Shown here one piece after another: positions 23,178 to 34,008 of a DNA stretch of 64,000 bases; positions within the stretch are counted from its first letter, which is position 1, and each line of letters begins with the position of its first letter. The stretch covers positions 126,174,394-126,238,393 of the forward strand of contig CM070876.1 of NCBI GenBank assembly GCA_036365515.1. Direction: 5' to 3'. Below the pieces are notes generated by a model that saw only the letters and a list, made by a program, of their open reading frames with translations, ran no database searches and was not told the origin of the DNA. This stretch comes from Torymus aiolomorphi (lineage: Eukaryota; Arthropoda; Insecta; Hymenoptera; Torymidae). A program made the translations under genes and the position numbers.

Positions 23178-26100
23178 TGTAAATCATAAATATTAAATTA
23201 ACAAAAAAACAGAATGACTTGTTACAATTTAAGACACGCACATGTCAATATTCTTTAATATATATGTGAAGTTATTTTATAATCATATAAGAATTGGAAA
23301 TAATTATAAATGCATTCTATTGTCTTACAATGAATCAATATTCAATCTTTTTCTGTCGAAAATAATGTAAATATAATTAATTCCCTGGTAGAAAATTGAG
23401 TAGCTATTGCCCAAAATCTGTTGTATTTTCTGTTGGGTGGGCAGAATATCTCCTAGATTCTGCCGAGAAACTCTTCTCACGGGCGACGGTGTTCGGGCAG
23501 AATCTGCTGAAATATCTGATGAAGGAAATTTAAAAAAAATGGATAGAGGGTATGATAGGTACACTAGTGAGGAAAATAAGGGGATTTTAAAAAGTACGAT
23601 AATTGATTGTAGAAAACTAAATTATTAATTATGTCTAAATAAAATCATTATATTTTAGGGAATGTGATTATGTCCAGTATATAATGATGCTCACCGCAAC
23701 ACTCATCTGATTATGAATCAATTCGATATACACACATGTAAAACATAGCTACAGTAATGAAAAAAACCGCTGCCAATTCATTAGCAAGATGCTTCCTCAA
23801 ACTAATTTATCGATTCCATTTTTTAAATTTAAAAAACAAAAGTAAATTTTTTACAAGAAAATTACAATAAAATTTAAAGAAACTATACGAATATAAAAAC
23901 AAAAATTTTTATTCTAATATAGAAGTTTAAAGCGTTAAAGAAAAAATATATATTCTGATAATCTGCTGTTATGCTTTATATCTCTTTTGGGCGTTTTTAA
24001 ATTGTTAGACAAAACGTTTTCTTTAAAATTTTCAGTTTTTAATACTTTTTGTTCAATTTCACTATAGTCACATCAATATTTGCATCAGTATTATAAATAG
24101 TCCTGAGTGGCGTAGCATGAAAACGCTGCGAAAAATTCAAATTGACATTTTTCGTGATGTTTAAGATCGCCCCTCTTATTTTGTACAACTTGATCCGAGT
24201 GATAAAAACCGCTGCCAATTCATTGGCAAGATACTTCCTCAAACTAATTTATCGATTCCATTTTTTAAATTTAAAAAACAAAAGTAAATTTTTACAACAA
24301 AACTTTATTAATAAGTAATACTGTTTTCATTGTGGTTCTTTGTTGTTTGTTAAACAATTTGACTGAATATAAAAAATATCTTTTTTGTTTTTTCATTTAT
24401 GTATCCTATACAAACAATTAGTTATTGTTATAAAAAATTTTAAAGAAATACATTAGTTTGAGAAAGAAAAGTATGTATTGGCAATAATCTAATAAATATT
24501 TGTTTTGAAACAGGTATTTAACGACTATCCTGCTCGACTTAGTGGTTTAAAGTTAATCCATCATTGTAACAATCATACAAATATAATAACTAAGTTATAC
24601 TTCTTAACAAAAGACAATGAATCGTTTGGAAATTTAACAGAGACGTAGTTTTTTTCATATTTAAGAATCGATATTTTTAAGAAATATTTTTATGAAATTT
24701 TTACGAAATTCATATTTTGAAAGTCAATTATTATCGTTCCCCTAGTACGCGTTACCGCGGGACTCAATCTGAAATTACTTTCTCGTGGATATGCCCTAGT
24801 ACACAATAATTATTTTATTTATATATATAATATACAAATTAAATAGAATATTGCATATTTTGCTCTAGAACTTTATATTTGTGTTTTGGGGCTAATTTGG
24901 AATGAGTAAAAAAATTTTGACCAACATAACCTCTTGAAATTTTAACACAATGTTGTACTCGATAAGTGTAATAAGTGGTAAAAATTTTGAGTTGAAAAAT
25001 GAAAAAGTTTTTGAGATATTAATTAAAGAAATATAAACCATATTTTCATTAATAACAAATGACAGGCTAAAGATAATTTAAATTAAAAAAAAAGAAATTA
25101 TGGATAATTTAAAGACCTTTTAATAAAAACTTAGTTTAATAAGCCATCCACCCCAAATAAAGCTGAAAGTTTGTTTGCTAAATGCAGCTGTAAAGGTAAA
25201 ACGATATTATATTTATTAGATAGCATTTTCCAGACTGAAATCTATATGTAAACGATTAAGTAGCATTTAGTAATACTGTGTGAGATAGAATTAAAAATAT
25301 ATATATATACTCAGCGGGAGCACTGTTCTCATCTATAGAGGTAAACATGCAAATCATAACCTCGAAGATGACAGCTTAGCCCAGCCCAACAGTCAACGTC
25401 GATGGGAAACTGAGCACGACCTCGGAGATGACGGCGTGGACAGCAAGAAAGGATCTTCCTGATCGACGTAGAAACAGCAACCACCATACTCTTTCACGTT
25501 CGAACTCGTTGTCGTACTTTACCCTTGAAACGCGTGCGCATTCTCGCCAGTCCACATGGCCTTCGATCACGGCCGGGTGTAAGTACATGCTGTAAACTGG
25601 CGAGGGGTAGAGGAGACAGAGTAGGCACCAAACAGACCGCTCACAGCTGTCGCGCATTTATACATGTATATCAGTATATGTGAGCGGTAGTCATCGAACG
25701 ACGTGTGGACCGGCGAGAACGCGCACGCGCTTCGAGGATAAAGTACGACGACGAGTTCGAACGTGAAAGAGTATGGTGGTTGCTGTTTCTACGTCGATCA
25801 GGAAAACTTTTTGCTGTTTTTTATTTTTTTATTTTTTTTTAAGAAAAAAAAAAGTAAAAACAGATGTAAATATAAAATATGTTATTTAAAATTGTTTAGC
25901 TTGATATTATTATAAAAGACTTTGTTTTGGTTCTGGAATAGTGTATATACTCACCTCGCTCAGTAATGCAAATCAGTTAAAGGAATACTACACCTTTGGA
26001 TTTTAGATCAAATATCCCCAGTCACCTGTCGGAATGAAGAAAATATAATTAGAATTATTTTGAAATAATTTATCACAGAGACACTACCTCTGACTATGTA

Positions 26101-27362
26101 AGCTAAGTTAAAAGTTTCGAAACCCATTTTATGCATCGATATAGCATTTTTATATTTTGACTTTGTTATATCACCAACCGCATAAAGGATTTTCATGAGA
26201 CAAAGCTTATGTCCTTTGTATTTTGGTTATAGCTATGATTTGAAAAGTTGCAATTATAACAATTTCCTAATTTTAAATTTTGATGTATTTTTTGTGATTT
26301 TTATTATTACCATTTAAAAATAACATTGAAGTAATCCATTAATGTATAACTCTTTGAACCAGAACTGTGAACAAAACACAAGGAATGTAAGCTTTATCTC
26401 ATAAAACTCTATTACCCGGTTGCTGGGAAAAGTTATTTACTTCACTAAGTCATTTTTAAATGGTAAAAATCACAAAAAATATAAGAATATTAGGAAATTT
26501 ACATATTTGCAACTTTTCAAATCATAACTATGACCAAAATACCAAGAACATAAGCTTCGCTCATGAAAATCCTCTACCTGGTTGATTACGTACTAAAGTC
26601 AAAATATTGAAAATGCTTTATCGATGCATAAAATGGGTTTTGGAACTTCTAATTTTGCTGACATAGTCAGAGGTAATGTCTTCCTGATACATTTCTTCAA
26701 AATTATTTTAATTATATTTTCTCCACAATGAAAATTTTATGATATATATTGACAATGATTATTGTAATTGTATTGTTTTCATTACTGTAGCTATGTTTTA
26801 CATGTGTGTATATCGAACTGATTCATAATCAGATAAGTCTTGCGGTGAGCATCATTATATACTAAACATAATCACATTCCCTAAAACATAATGATTTTAT
26901 TTAGACATAATAAATAATTTAATTTTCTACAATCAATTTTCGTACTTTTTAAAATCCCTTTATTTTCCTCATTGGTGTAGCTATCATAACCTCTATCCAT
27001 TTTTAAAAATTTCCTTCACCAGATATTTCAGCAGATTCTACCCGAACACCGTCGCCCGTGGGAGGAGTTTCTCGGCAGAATCTAGGAGATATTCTGCCCA
27101 CCGAACAGAAAATACAACAGATTCTGGGCAATAGCTCCTCAATTTTCTACCAGGGAATAATTAATTATATTTACATTATTTTCGACAAAAAAGATTGAAT
27201 ATTGATTCATTGTAAGACAATAGAAAGCATTTATAATTATTGCCAATTCTTATATGATTATAAAGTAACTTCACATATATATTAAAGAGTATTGACATGT
27301 GCGCGTCTTGAATTGTAACAAGTCATTCTGTTTTTTTTTTAATTTAATATTTATGATTTAAT
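23178..27362. mobile_element. 4.2-kb foldback element with ~580-bp terminal inverted repeats
   Basis: The left arm, about 23178-23762, recurs inverted at about 26788-27362, including the TCTCCTAGATTCTGCCGAGA block and AAATCATAAATATTAAATTA at the outer end. No transposase or other convincing ORF lies between. The interior has more repeats: a ~105-bp direct repeat (23758-23870 and 24193-24300), an inverted pair at about 25440-25560 and 25700-25805, and another at about 26030-26330 and 26440-26735. It looks like a non-autonomous foldback element that captured other hairpins. The left end adjoins a (TA)n tract. Confidence 0.7.
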
Positions 27363-27374
27363 ATTTATCTATGT

Positions 27375-27565
27375 CAGCACGGATTCGATACTTCGAGGAT
27401 TTTTCGGACTTTTGAGGACATCCTCAAAATTCCTTCAGCATGAAAAGGTACTTTTGAGGATTTATATTAATACCTTCAACGCAGAGAGGGAGTTATTTCT
27501 TTAGTCAAGCCTATACGAACTCTGGAGAAAAAACTATAGATCCTCAAAAGTACCGGTTTCCGAAA
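27375..27565. repeat. Dispersed foldback repeat (inverted copy at 51335-51540)
   Basis: The unit holds several TCCTCAAAAGTACC-type motifs in both orientations, so it can fold on itself. It matches 51335-51540 in reverse complement over about 200 bp. No coding sequence. Confidence 0.7.
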
Positions 27566-27577
27566 TGTATATATACA

Positions 27578-27615
27578 CTAGGGGGACTCCGCCCCCTGCT
27601 CTCTCCGCTCGCCAA
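27578..27615 (-). terminator. Helitron 3' terminus (hairpin plus CTAG)
   Basis: Read on the minus strand, a GC-rich hairpin (GGGGG..CCCCC, 27596-27581) runs directly into CTAG, and the next base is T, the Helitron insertion context. About 40 bp resemble the end at 50941-50983. The helicase on the same strand to the right gives it a plausible owner. Helitrons use this hairpin as the stop signal of rolling-circle transposition. The usual short spacer between hairpin and CTRR is missing. Confidence 0.6.
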
Positions 27616-28618
27616 CCCCAATTTTTAGCGTGAATTGTTAAAAAAATATAGTAAAATTTAATACAACTGGAAACTCACTTTTGTTGTTTAAATCTAGAAA
27701 TACTACGATGTTTTTTGTTATTTAGAAAAATTCTTTTCTAAATTTGCGTGCCTATATTGTAGATCGATTCTCTGAGCATTTTAAGTGTCGGTTTTTCACC
27801 ATGACCTCGTATACATATGCGTACAGTACATATACATTTACTGTTCTACTTATGCGTGCAAAAAATTTATAAAAACGGTGGCCCCGTTTATTACGCCTAA
27901 TAGTGTAAGGTCATGCTCATATTATTATATGTGGTTTAATGTGCAGTCACTTTTTTAGCGTGTTATTTACGAAAGTTAACAGTTTTTCACACCACCACTT
28001 AGGTACTGTTATAGGCGCGTTGAATTTTTGATTTTATTGTGCTTAGGTGTTTTATATAACAAATATTAATAATTAGATAGGATAATGGGACATCCCAAAA
28101 TAATATAAAATTATTGTTAATCATTTTTTATATAATAAGCCTAAACACAACCATGGAATTCATCGTCAATAACCCTAAAAACCATAGGAGTCGTCCCTCC
28201 GTCCTCCTTGACTCCAACCTATCCCATCCTTCCTCCACCATGGAAGATGTGAATCAATTTTCATTAATAAATTTTATCAATTTTAATTAATTTTAAATAA
28301 TTTGTATTAATAAGTTTTAATTAATGTAATGAAAATTGATTCCCATCTTTATTACATTTAATAAAAAAATATTTCATGTCAATATATTTATATTGAAATT
28401 TTTTTTATTATATGTAATAAAATAATCAGATTATTTATATGATATTATGCTTATAAGAAATTACAATATGTCTTATACTTTCGTAAAAGAATAATATTAT
28501 AAATAAAATGATTATTGATATAAATTTAGTTGGGTTTATTTTGATCTATATAAATTTAGATAAAAATATGTATATAAAAAAATAATAGTTTTTGAAAAAG
28601 TTTATTAGAAAGTGTAGA
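27616..28618 (-). other. Helitron 3' non-coding region
   Basis: About 1 kb of AT-rich DNA between the helicase stop (28619-28621, minus) and the Helitron 3' end. No ORF or RNA gene is seen. A CCATGG-bearing, pyrimidine-rich patch lies at 28150-28250 without recognisable meaning. Confidence 0.45.
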
Positions 28619-28671
28619 TTAAATGTCAAAAATTTCTTTCCAAACAATGTTATTAATTATTGATGAATTTT
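28619..28671 (-). pseudogene. Helitron helicase, extreme C-terminus
   Basis: The minus-strand frame reads ...NNIVWKEIF and stops at 28619-28621, the usual style of Helitron helicase ends (NVVYKEVL-like). The copy of ATTGATGAATTTT at 28659-28671 repeats 33997-34009, where the rest of the helicase resumes. This piece was cut off by the PLE composite insertion. Confidence 0.65.
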
Positions 28672-28860
28672 AACTGATAAGAATTTTTCCATCGGTCTTA
28701 CAGTCTTACAAATTAAATTAAAATAATTAATATTTATGGCAGTCAGATTGCCCTTGTTTATAATCACCCCCGCAGAATCTGAAATAAAAACTTAATTAAA
28801 ATCTGGAAAAAACTTTGTTAGCAAAGGACGATCTGACTGCCCACCACCACCACATTGTCC

Positions 28861-28892
28861 GACGTTTCGAGCCTGCTCCGGCTCCTCCTCAG
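28861..28892 (-). ncRNA. Hammerhead ribozyme in PLE minus copy
   Basis: Minus strand: CTGAGGA, stem II GAGCC pairing with GGCTC, GAAAC, GTC. The core matches the hammerhead consensus, with a one-pair stem III as in other PLE hammerheads. It lies downstream of the RT/endonuclease ORF in the pseudo-LTR. Confidence 0.75.
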
Positions 28893-29078
28893 GGACTGAA
28901 ATAAAACCCGCGATACACCTCCTTATATACCATGCACCCATACCCCCTTCTTTTCTCTTACCCCACCACCCTCCACATTCACCTCTCCAACTTGCCATTC
29001 TCACTTAAATTAATAAAGAATGATAAATGTTATCTAATTTACTTGACTCTATCATTAAATTTACATTATTCCGATTTC

Positions 29079-30450
29079 TTAGAATGTGAATACTTTCAAG
29101 GCTTTCCCTCTTATATTTATTCTTAATCCCCTGTTCCAAAATATATCCACACTCCCAAAATCGAAAGAATGCAAACTATTTAAACAATGTTCTTTCAAAC
29201 CCGATGTACAACTTGAGCTGCGTAAACTATATTGATGTTCATATATTCTCTTTTTCAAATATCTACCCGTTTGACCAATATAACAACCATTACAATCCCT
29301 ACAATTAATTTTATAAACAACTCCCGATTTCAAACATTTATCATCCTTGTCTTTACAATTACTAAATAACCTTTCTAAATTATTATCATTTCTAAAGAAA
29401 ACTTGAATATTATGTTTACTAAAAACCCTTCTAATCCTTTCCGACAAACCTCTAACATATGGTAAACTAAAATATGCATTCTTTCCATTTCTATTCCTTG
29501 TTTGATTATCTACCCGCTGCTTCAATCCACCATTATAAATTTCCCACACTCTCTCATCAATCATTTTATCAATAAATTTTACGGGATAACTATTTTTAAT
29601 AAATGTTTCTCTAACTAAATTTAAATTCTTTTTCCTAAAATCTTTATGTGACAATTTAATCGCTCTGTCAATGACACCTTTGATCGCACCTGTCTTGTTT
29701 CCGAATTGGTGGTGAGAATCAAAATTTAAAAATCTACCTGACCATGTAGGTTTTCTATACCAATCTAATTTCACTCTATTATTATTACCTCTAATGACTC
29801 TAATATCTAAAAAACTCAATTGATAATCTTTCTCAACTTCTTTTGTGAATTTAATTCTATCATGGATAGAATTAAACACATCCACCATTTCATCCACAAA
29901 ACATTCTGGTACAACTGCAAAAATGTCATCAACATATCTTTTAAAAATAATTGGCTGAAAAACCAACTTAGACAAAGCAATACTTTCCAATTTTTCCATT
30001 ACTAAATTGGCTATAACAGGTGACAAAGGTGATCCCATTGGACAACCATATCTTTGTTCATATAGACTATTATCAAAAGAAAAAATTGTGTTTTTAAAAA
30101 CCAAATTAAGTGCCTTTATAAATTCATCTTTTGTTAAACTAGTATGTACTTTAATTTCAGACCATTTATCTTGTATAATATCATTCAACAACTCTAAAGG
30201 TATATTTGTAAACAAAGATACTACATCCAATGAAACCATCCTATGATCATTCGGAATAATAATATCTTTCATTATACCATAAAAACTCCAACTATCTTTA
30301 ATATATGAATTTGTTTTACCCACTATCTTGAACAATATATTAGACAAAAATCTAGCAAGTCTATACGTCGGAAAATTTATCGATGATATTATTATTCTAT
30401 ATGTCAACTGTTCTTTGTGAATCTTAGGAAGCCCATAACATTTAGCTACA
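29079..30450 (-). pseudogene. PLE reverse transcriptase plus GIY-YIG endonuclease (truncated copy)
   Basis: Penelope-type protein. The frame starts inside the RT at LTYRIIIS, has the palm motifs SLDVVSLFTNIP, GCPMGSPLSP and YVDDIF, and continues into a GIY-YIG endonuclease (VVYKINC..C..CYIGQTGR, then RIYEH). RT copies the RNA and the endonuclease nicks the target. The N-terminal third is missing because the copy is truncated at the junction near 30450. Unlike the plus copy, this frame is intact at the T-run after the RT. A 2-base (AT) difference near 29143 shifts the last ~25 residues and loses the normal C-terminus. Confidence 0.85.
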
Positions 30451-30453
30451 AAT

Positions 30454-30765
30454 ATTTATAAAATTAATTGTAGGGATTGTAATGGTTGTTATATTGGTCA
30501 AACGGGTAGATATTTGAAAAAGAGAATATATGAACATCAATATAGTTTACGCAGCTCAAGTTGTACATCGGGTTTGAAAGAACATTGTTTAAATAGTTTG
30601 CATTCTTTCGATTTTGGGAGTGTGGATATTTTGGAACAGGGGATTAAGAATAAATATAAGAGGGAAAGCCTTGAAAGTATTCACATTCTAAGAAATCGGA
30701 ATAATGTAAATTTAATGATAGAGTCAAGTAAATTAGATAACATTTATCATTCTTTATTAATTTAA
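30454..30765 (+). pseudogene. PLE GIY-YIG endonuclease fragment
   Basis: Start of the tandem 3' fragment. It encodes only the endonuclease end (CYIGQTGR, KKRIYEH, LKEHCLNSL) through the normal stop at 30763-30765. It is identical or almost identical to 33315-33624. It has no start of its own and serves as a pseudo-LTR-type partial copy. Confidence 0.8.
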
Positions 30766-30876
30766 GTGAGAATGGCAAGTTGGAGAGGTGAATGTGGAGG
30801 GTGGTGGGGTAAGAGAAAAGAAGGGGTATGGGTGCATGGTATATAAGGAGGTGTATCGCGGGTTTTATTTCAGTCC

Positions 30877-30908
30877 CTGAGGAGGAGCCGGAGCAGGCTC
30901 GAAACGTC
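30877..30908 (+). ncRNA. Hammerhead ribozyme in upstream PLE pseudo-LTR
   Basis: CTGAGGA (30877), stem II GAGCC/GGCTC, GAAAC (30901) and GTC to 30908. Same core as the other PLE copies. Lying 5' of the full-length copy, it could process the transcript's 5' end. Confidence 0.75.
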
Positions 30909-31159
30909 GGACAATGTGGTGGTGGTGGGCAGTCAGATCGTCCTTTGCTAACAAAGTTTTTTCCAGATTTTAATTAAGTTTTTATTTCAGATTCTGCGGG
31001 GGTGATTATAAACAAGGGCAATCTGACTGCCATAAATATTAATTATTTTAATTTAATTTGTAAGACTGTAAGACCGATGGAAAAATTCTTATCAGTTGAT
31101 ATTAAATTGCAGTCGACATAAGTAATATTTTTAATGATAAAACTAAGGTCTATTAAAGG

Positions 31160-33624
31160 TTGGGTAGAAAGGTTTTTAGAGATATATATGGGATTTATGG
31201 GAAGGTGGTAAAAGATTATTGCTCAAAATGGGTAAAAATGGTTTTAAGGATTGTAATTTTAAAGGAGCAACTCACTTTTCTTCTAAGGTGTAAAAAATCA
31301 AATATTTTTCCTAAACATATTGGAAAAAAATTTGATGATAAGGGTTTTTATCGGGATTACAATAAAAGAGTTTCTTATGATCTACGGAAAAATATTTTCT
31401 TTTTCAAAAATAAATTACTTAACTTAGAAATTAGAGATTTGAATTTTGAAATTAATCGTTTGAATAAATATTTATTAGAGCTTGAAAGATATTTATATAA
31501 TAAAATAGAACAGAATGATTTGCAAGAATTTTTTCGTGGTCAAAAGAGGCACTTTGAAAAAGTAAAATATAACCATAGGAGTAAATTAAAAAGAAAATTT
31601 GAATATTTAAAGCATAGAAAACACTCTCAGGTCAATCAAACTAACAATGTTAATAAGGATTGGTTTAGAAATTTAACTGACAAAGTAATACCAGAAGAAG
31701 TGGTAAATATCATGTCAAAGGGTGCTAAATTTGGAATATCATATTCAAGTAAATCTCTTCCGATCAAGAATATCATCGCTGAGGTAGAAAGTAGTATGAG
31801 TAGTTTTAATCTGGAGTTTAAAAAAGAATGTAGGCGTTCTTTAGTTAAAGTTGTTGATAATTTTAAAAGAGAACATAGATTTGATAATTATTTGAATAGT
31901 AATTTATTCCATGAATTAAAAATAACGAAGAAATTCTTGAGAGAGAATCCGAATATGATCTTCCAAAAAGCAGATAAAGGAAATGTAACTGTAGTTTCGG
32001 ATAAAAGGGATTATATTAATAAAATTCAACTTATGTTGGAGGATGATACCACTTATGTGAAAATTAGGAATCCACATATCAATAGACTACAAGATAAATT
32101 GAAAGAATTATTGATGCATTGGAAAACAAAAGCTTATATTAAAGATAGTATGTTTAAATATTTAAAATGTGAAAATGGCACTGTAGCTAAATGTTATGGG
32201 CTTCCTAAGATTCACAAAGAACAGTTGACATATAGAATAATAATATCATCGATAAATTTTCCGACGTATAGACTTGCTAGATTTTTGTCTAATATATTGT
32301 TCAAGATAGTGGGTAAAACAAATTCATATATTAAAGATAGTTGGAGTTTTTATGGTATAATGAAAGATATTATTATTCCGAATGATCATAGGATGGTTTC
32401 ATTGGATGTAGTATCTTTGTTTACAAATATACCTTTAGAGTTGTTGAATGATATTATACAAGATAAATGGTCTGAAATTAAAGTACATACTAGTTTAACA
32501 AAAGATGAATTTATAAAGGCACTTAATTTGGTTTTTAAAAACACAATTTTTTCTTTTGATAATAGTCTATATGAACAAAGATATGGTTGTCCAATGGGAT
32601 CACCTTTGTCACCTGTTATAGCCAATTTAGTAATGGAAAAATTGGAAAGTATTGCTTTGTCTAAGTTGGTTTTTCAGCCAATTATTTTTAAAAGATATGT
32701 TGATGACATTTTTGCAGTTGTACCAGAATGTTTTGTGGATGAAATGGTGGATGTGTTTAATTCTATCCATGATAGAATTAAATTCACAAAAGAAGTTGAG
32801 AAAGATTATCAATTGAGTTTTTAGATATTAGAGTCATTAGAGGTAATAATAATAGAGTGAAATTAGATTGGTATAGAAAACCTACATGGTCAGGTAGATT
32901 TTTAAATTTTGATTCTCACCACCAATTCGGAAACAAGACAGTTGCGATCAAAGGTGTCATTGACAGAGCGATTAAATTGTCACATAAAGATTTTAGGAAA
33001 AAGAATTTAAATTTAGTTAGAGAAACATTTATTAAAAATAGTTATCCCGTAAAATTTATTGATAAAATGATTGATGAGAGAGTGTGGGAAATTTATAATG
33101 GTGGATTGAAGCAGCGGGTAGATAATCAAACAAGGAATAGAAATGGAAAGAATGCATATTTTAGTTTACCATATGTTAGAGGTTTGTCGGAAAGGATTAG
33201 AAGGGTTTTTAGTAAACATAATATTCAAGTTTTCTTTAGAAATGATAATAATTTAGAAAGGTTATTTAGTAATTGTAAAGACAAGGATGATAAATGTTTG
33301 AAATCGGGAGTTGTTTATAAAATTAATTGTAGGGATTGTAATGGTTGTTATATTGGTCAAACGGGTAGATATTTGAAAAAGAGAATATATGAACATCAAT
33401 ATAGTTTACGCAGCTCAAGTTGTACATCGGGTTTGAAAGAACATTGTTTAAATAGTTTGCATTCTTTCGATTTTGGGAGTGTGGATATTTTGGAACAGGG
33501 GATTAAGAATAAATATAAGAGGGAAAGCCTTGAAAGTATTCACATTCTAAGAAATCGGAATAATGTAAATTTAATGATAGAGTCAAGTAAATTAGATAAC
33601 ATTTATCATTCTTTATTAATTTAA
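31160..33624 (+). pseudogene. PLE reverse transcriptase plus GIY-YIG endonuclease (full length, one frameshift)
   Basis: The frame runs from about 31160 (no good ATG; the first in-frame ATG is near 31230) to a stop at 32822-32824, then 32857-33624 in a second frame. The N-terminal part is helical and Lys-rich. KADKGNVTVV (around residue 270) is a PLE signature before the RT. The RT fingers/palm motifs are CYGLPKIHK, SLDVVSLF, GCPMGSPLSP and YVDDIF. The second frame gives the RT thumb and the GIY-YIG domain (VVYKINC, CYIGQTGR) and ends ...YHSLLI. The break is a one-T deletion in the run at 32818-32822; the minus copy has one more T. Regulation is probably through the pseudo-LTR and hammerhead upstream. 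Confidence 0.9.
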
Positions 33625-33736
33625 GTGAGAATGGCAAGTTGGAGAGGTGAATGTGGAGGGTGGTGGGGTAAGAGAAAAGAAGGGGGTATGGGTGCATGGT
33701 ATATAAGGAGGTGTATCGCGGGTTTTATTTCAGTCC

Positions 33737-33768
33737 CTGAGGAGGAGCCGGAGCAGGCTCGAAACGTC
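33737..33768 (+). ncRNA. Hammerhead ribozyme in 3' PLE pseudo-LTR
   Basis: CTGAGGA (33737-33743), stem II GAGCC/GGCTC, GAAAC (33761-33765) and GTC ending 33768. With the copy at 30877 it brackets the full-length element, so self-cleavage could release a unit-length RNA. A GGCAGTCAGAT...ATCTGACTGCC inverted repeat follows at about 33787-33891. Confidence 0.75.
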
Positions 33769-34008
33769 GGACAATGTGGTGGTGGTGGGCAGTCAGATCG
33801 TCCTTTGCTAACAAAGTTTTTTCCAGATTTTAATTAAGTTTTTATTTCAGATTCTGCGGGGGTGATTATAAACAAGGGCAATCTGACTGCCATAAATATT
33901 AATTATTTTAATTTAATTTGTAAGACTGTAAGACCGATGGAAAAATTCTTATCAGTTGATATTAAATTGCAGTCGACATAAGTAATATTTTTAATGATTG
34001 ATGAATTT

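Larger units (their letters stand above)
28672..33996. mobile_element. Composite Penelope-like element insertion
   Basis: A 5.3 kb block of three PLE copies. The first is a 5'-truncated minus copy (28672 to ~30450). The second is a plus-strand 3' fragment (~30454-31136) matching 33314-33996. The third is a full-length plus copy (~31137-33996). The last two are in head-to-tail tandem, as PLE copies with pseudo-LTRs often are. The whole block is flanked by a perfect 13-bp direct repeat (28659-28671 and 33997-34009), so it inserted as one unit into the Helitron helicase. Copies are nearly identical, pointing to a recent event. Confidence 0.85.

Noticed and set aside
25376..25657. 93-codon minus-strand ORF with a hydrophobic start
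   Set aside because: It lies across an inverted repeat arm, and its sequence mirrors the other arm; no conserved motif.
28792..29126. Small ORFs over the PLE pseudo-LTR, mirrored at 33503-33837
   Set aside because: They read across the hammerhead and 3' UTR and appear in each copy only because the copies are identical.
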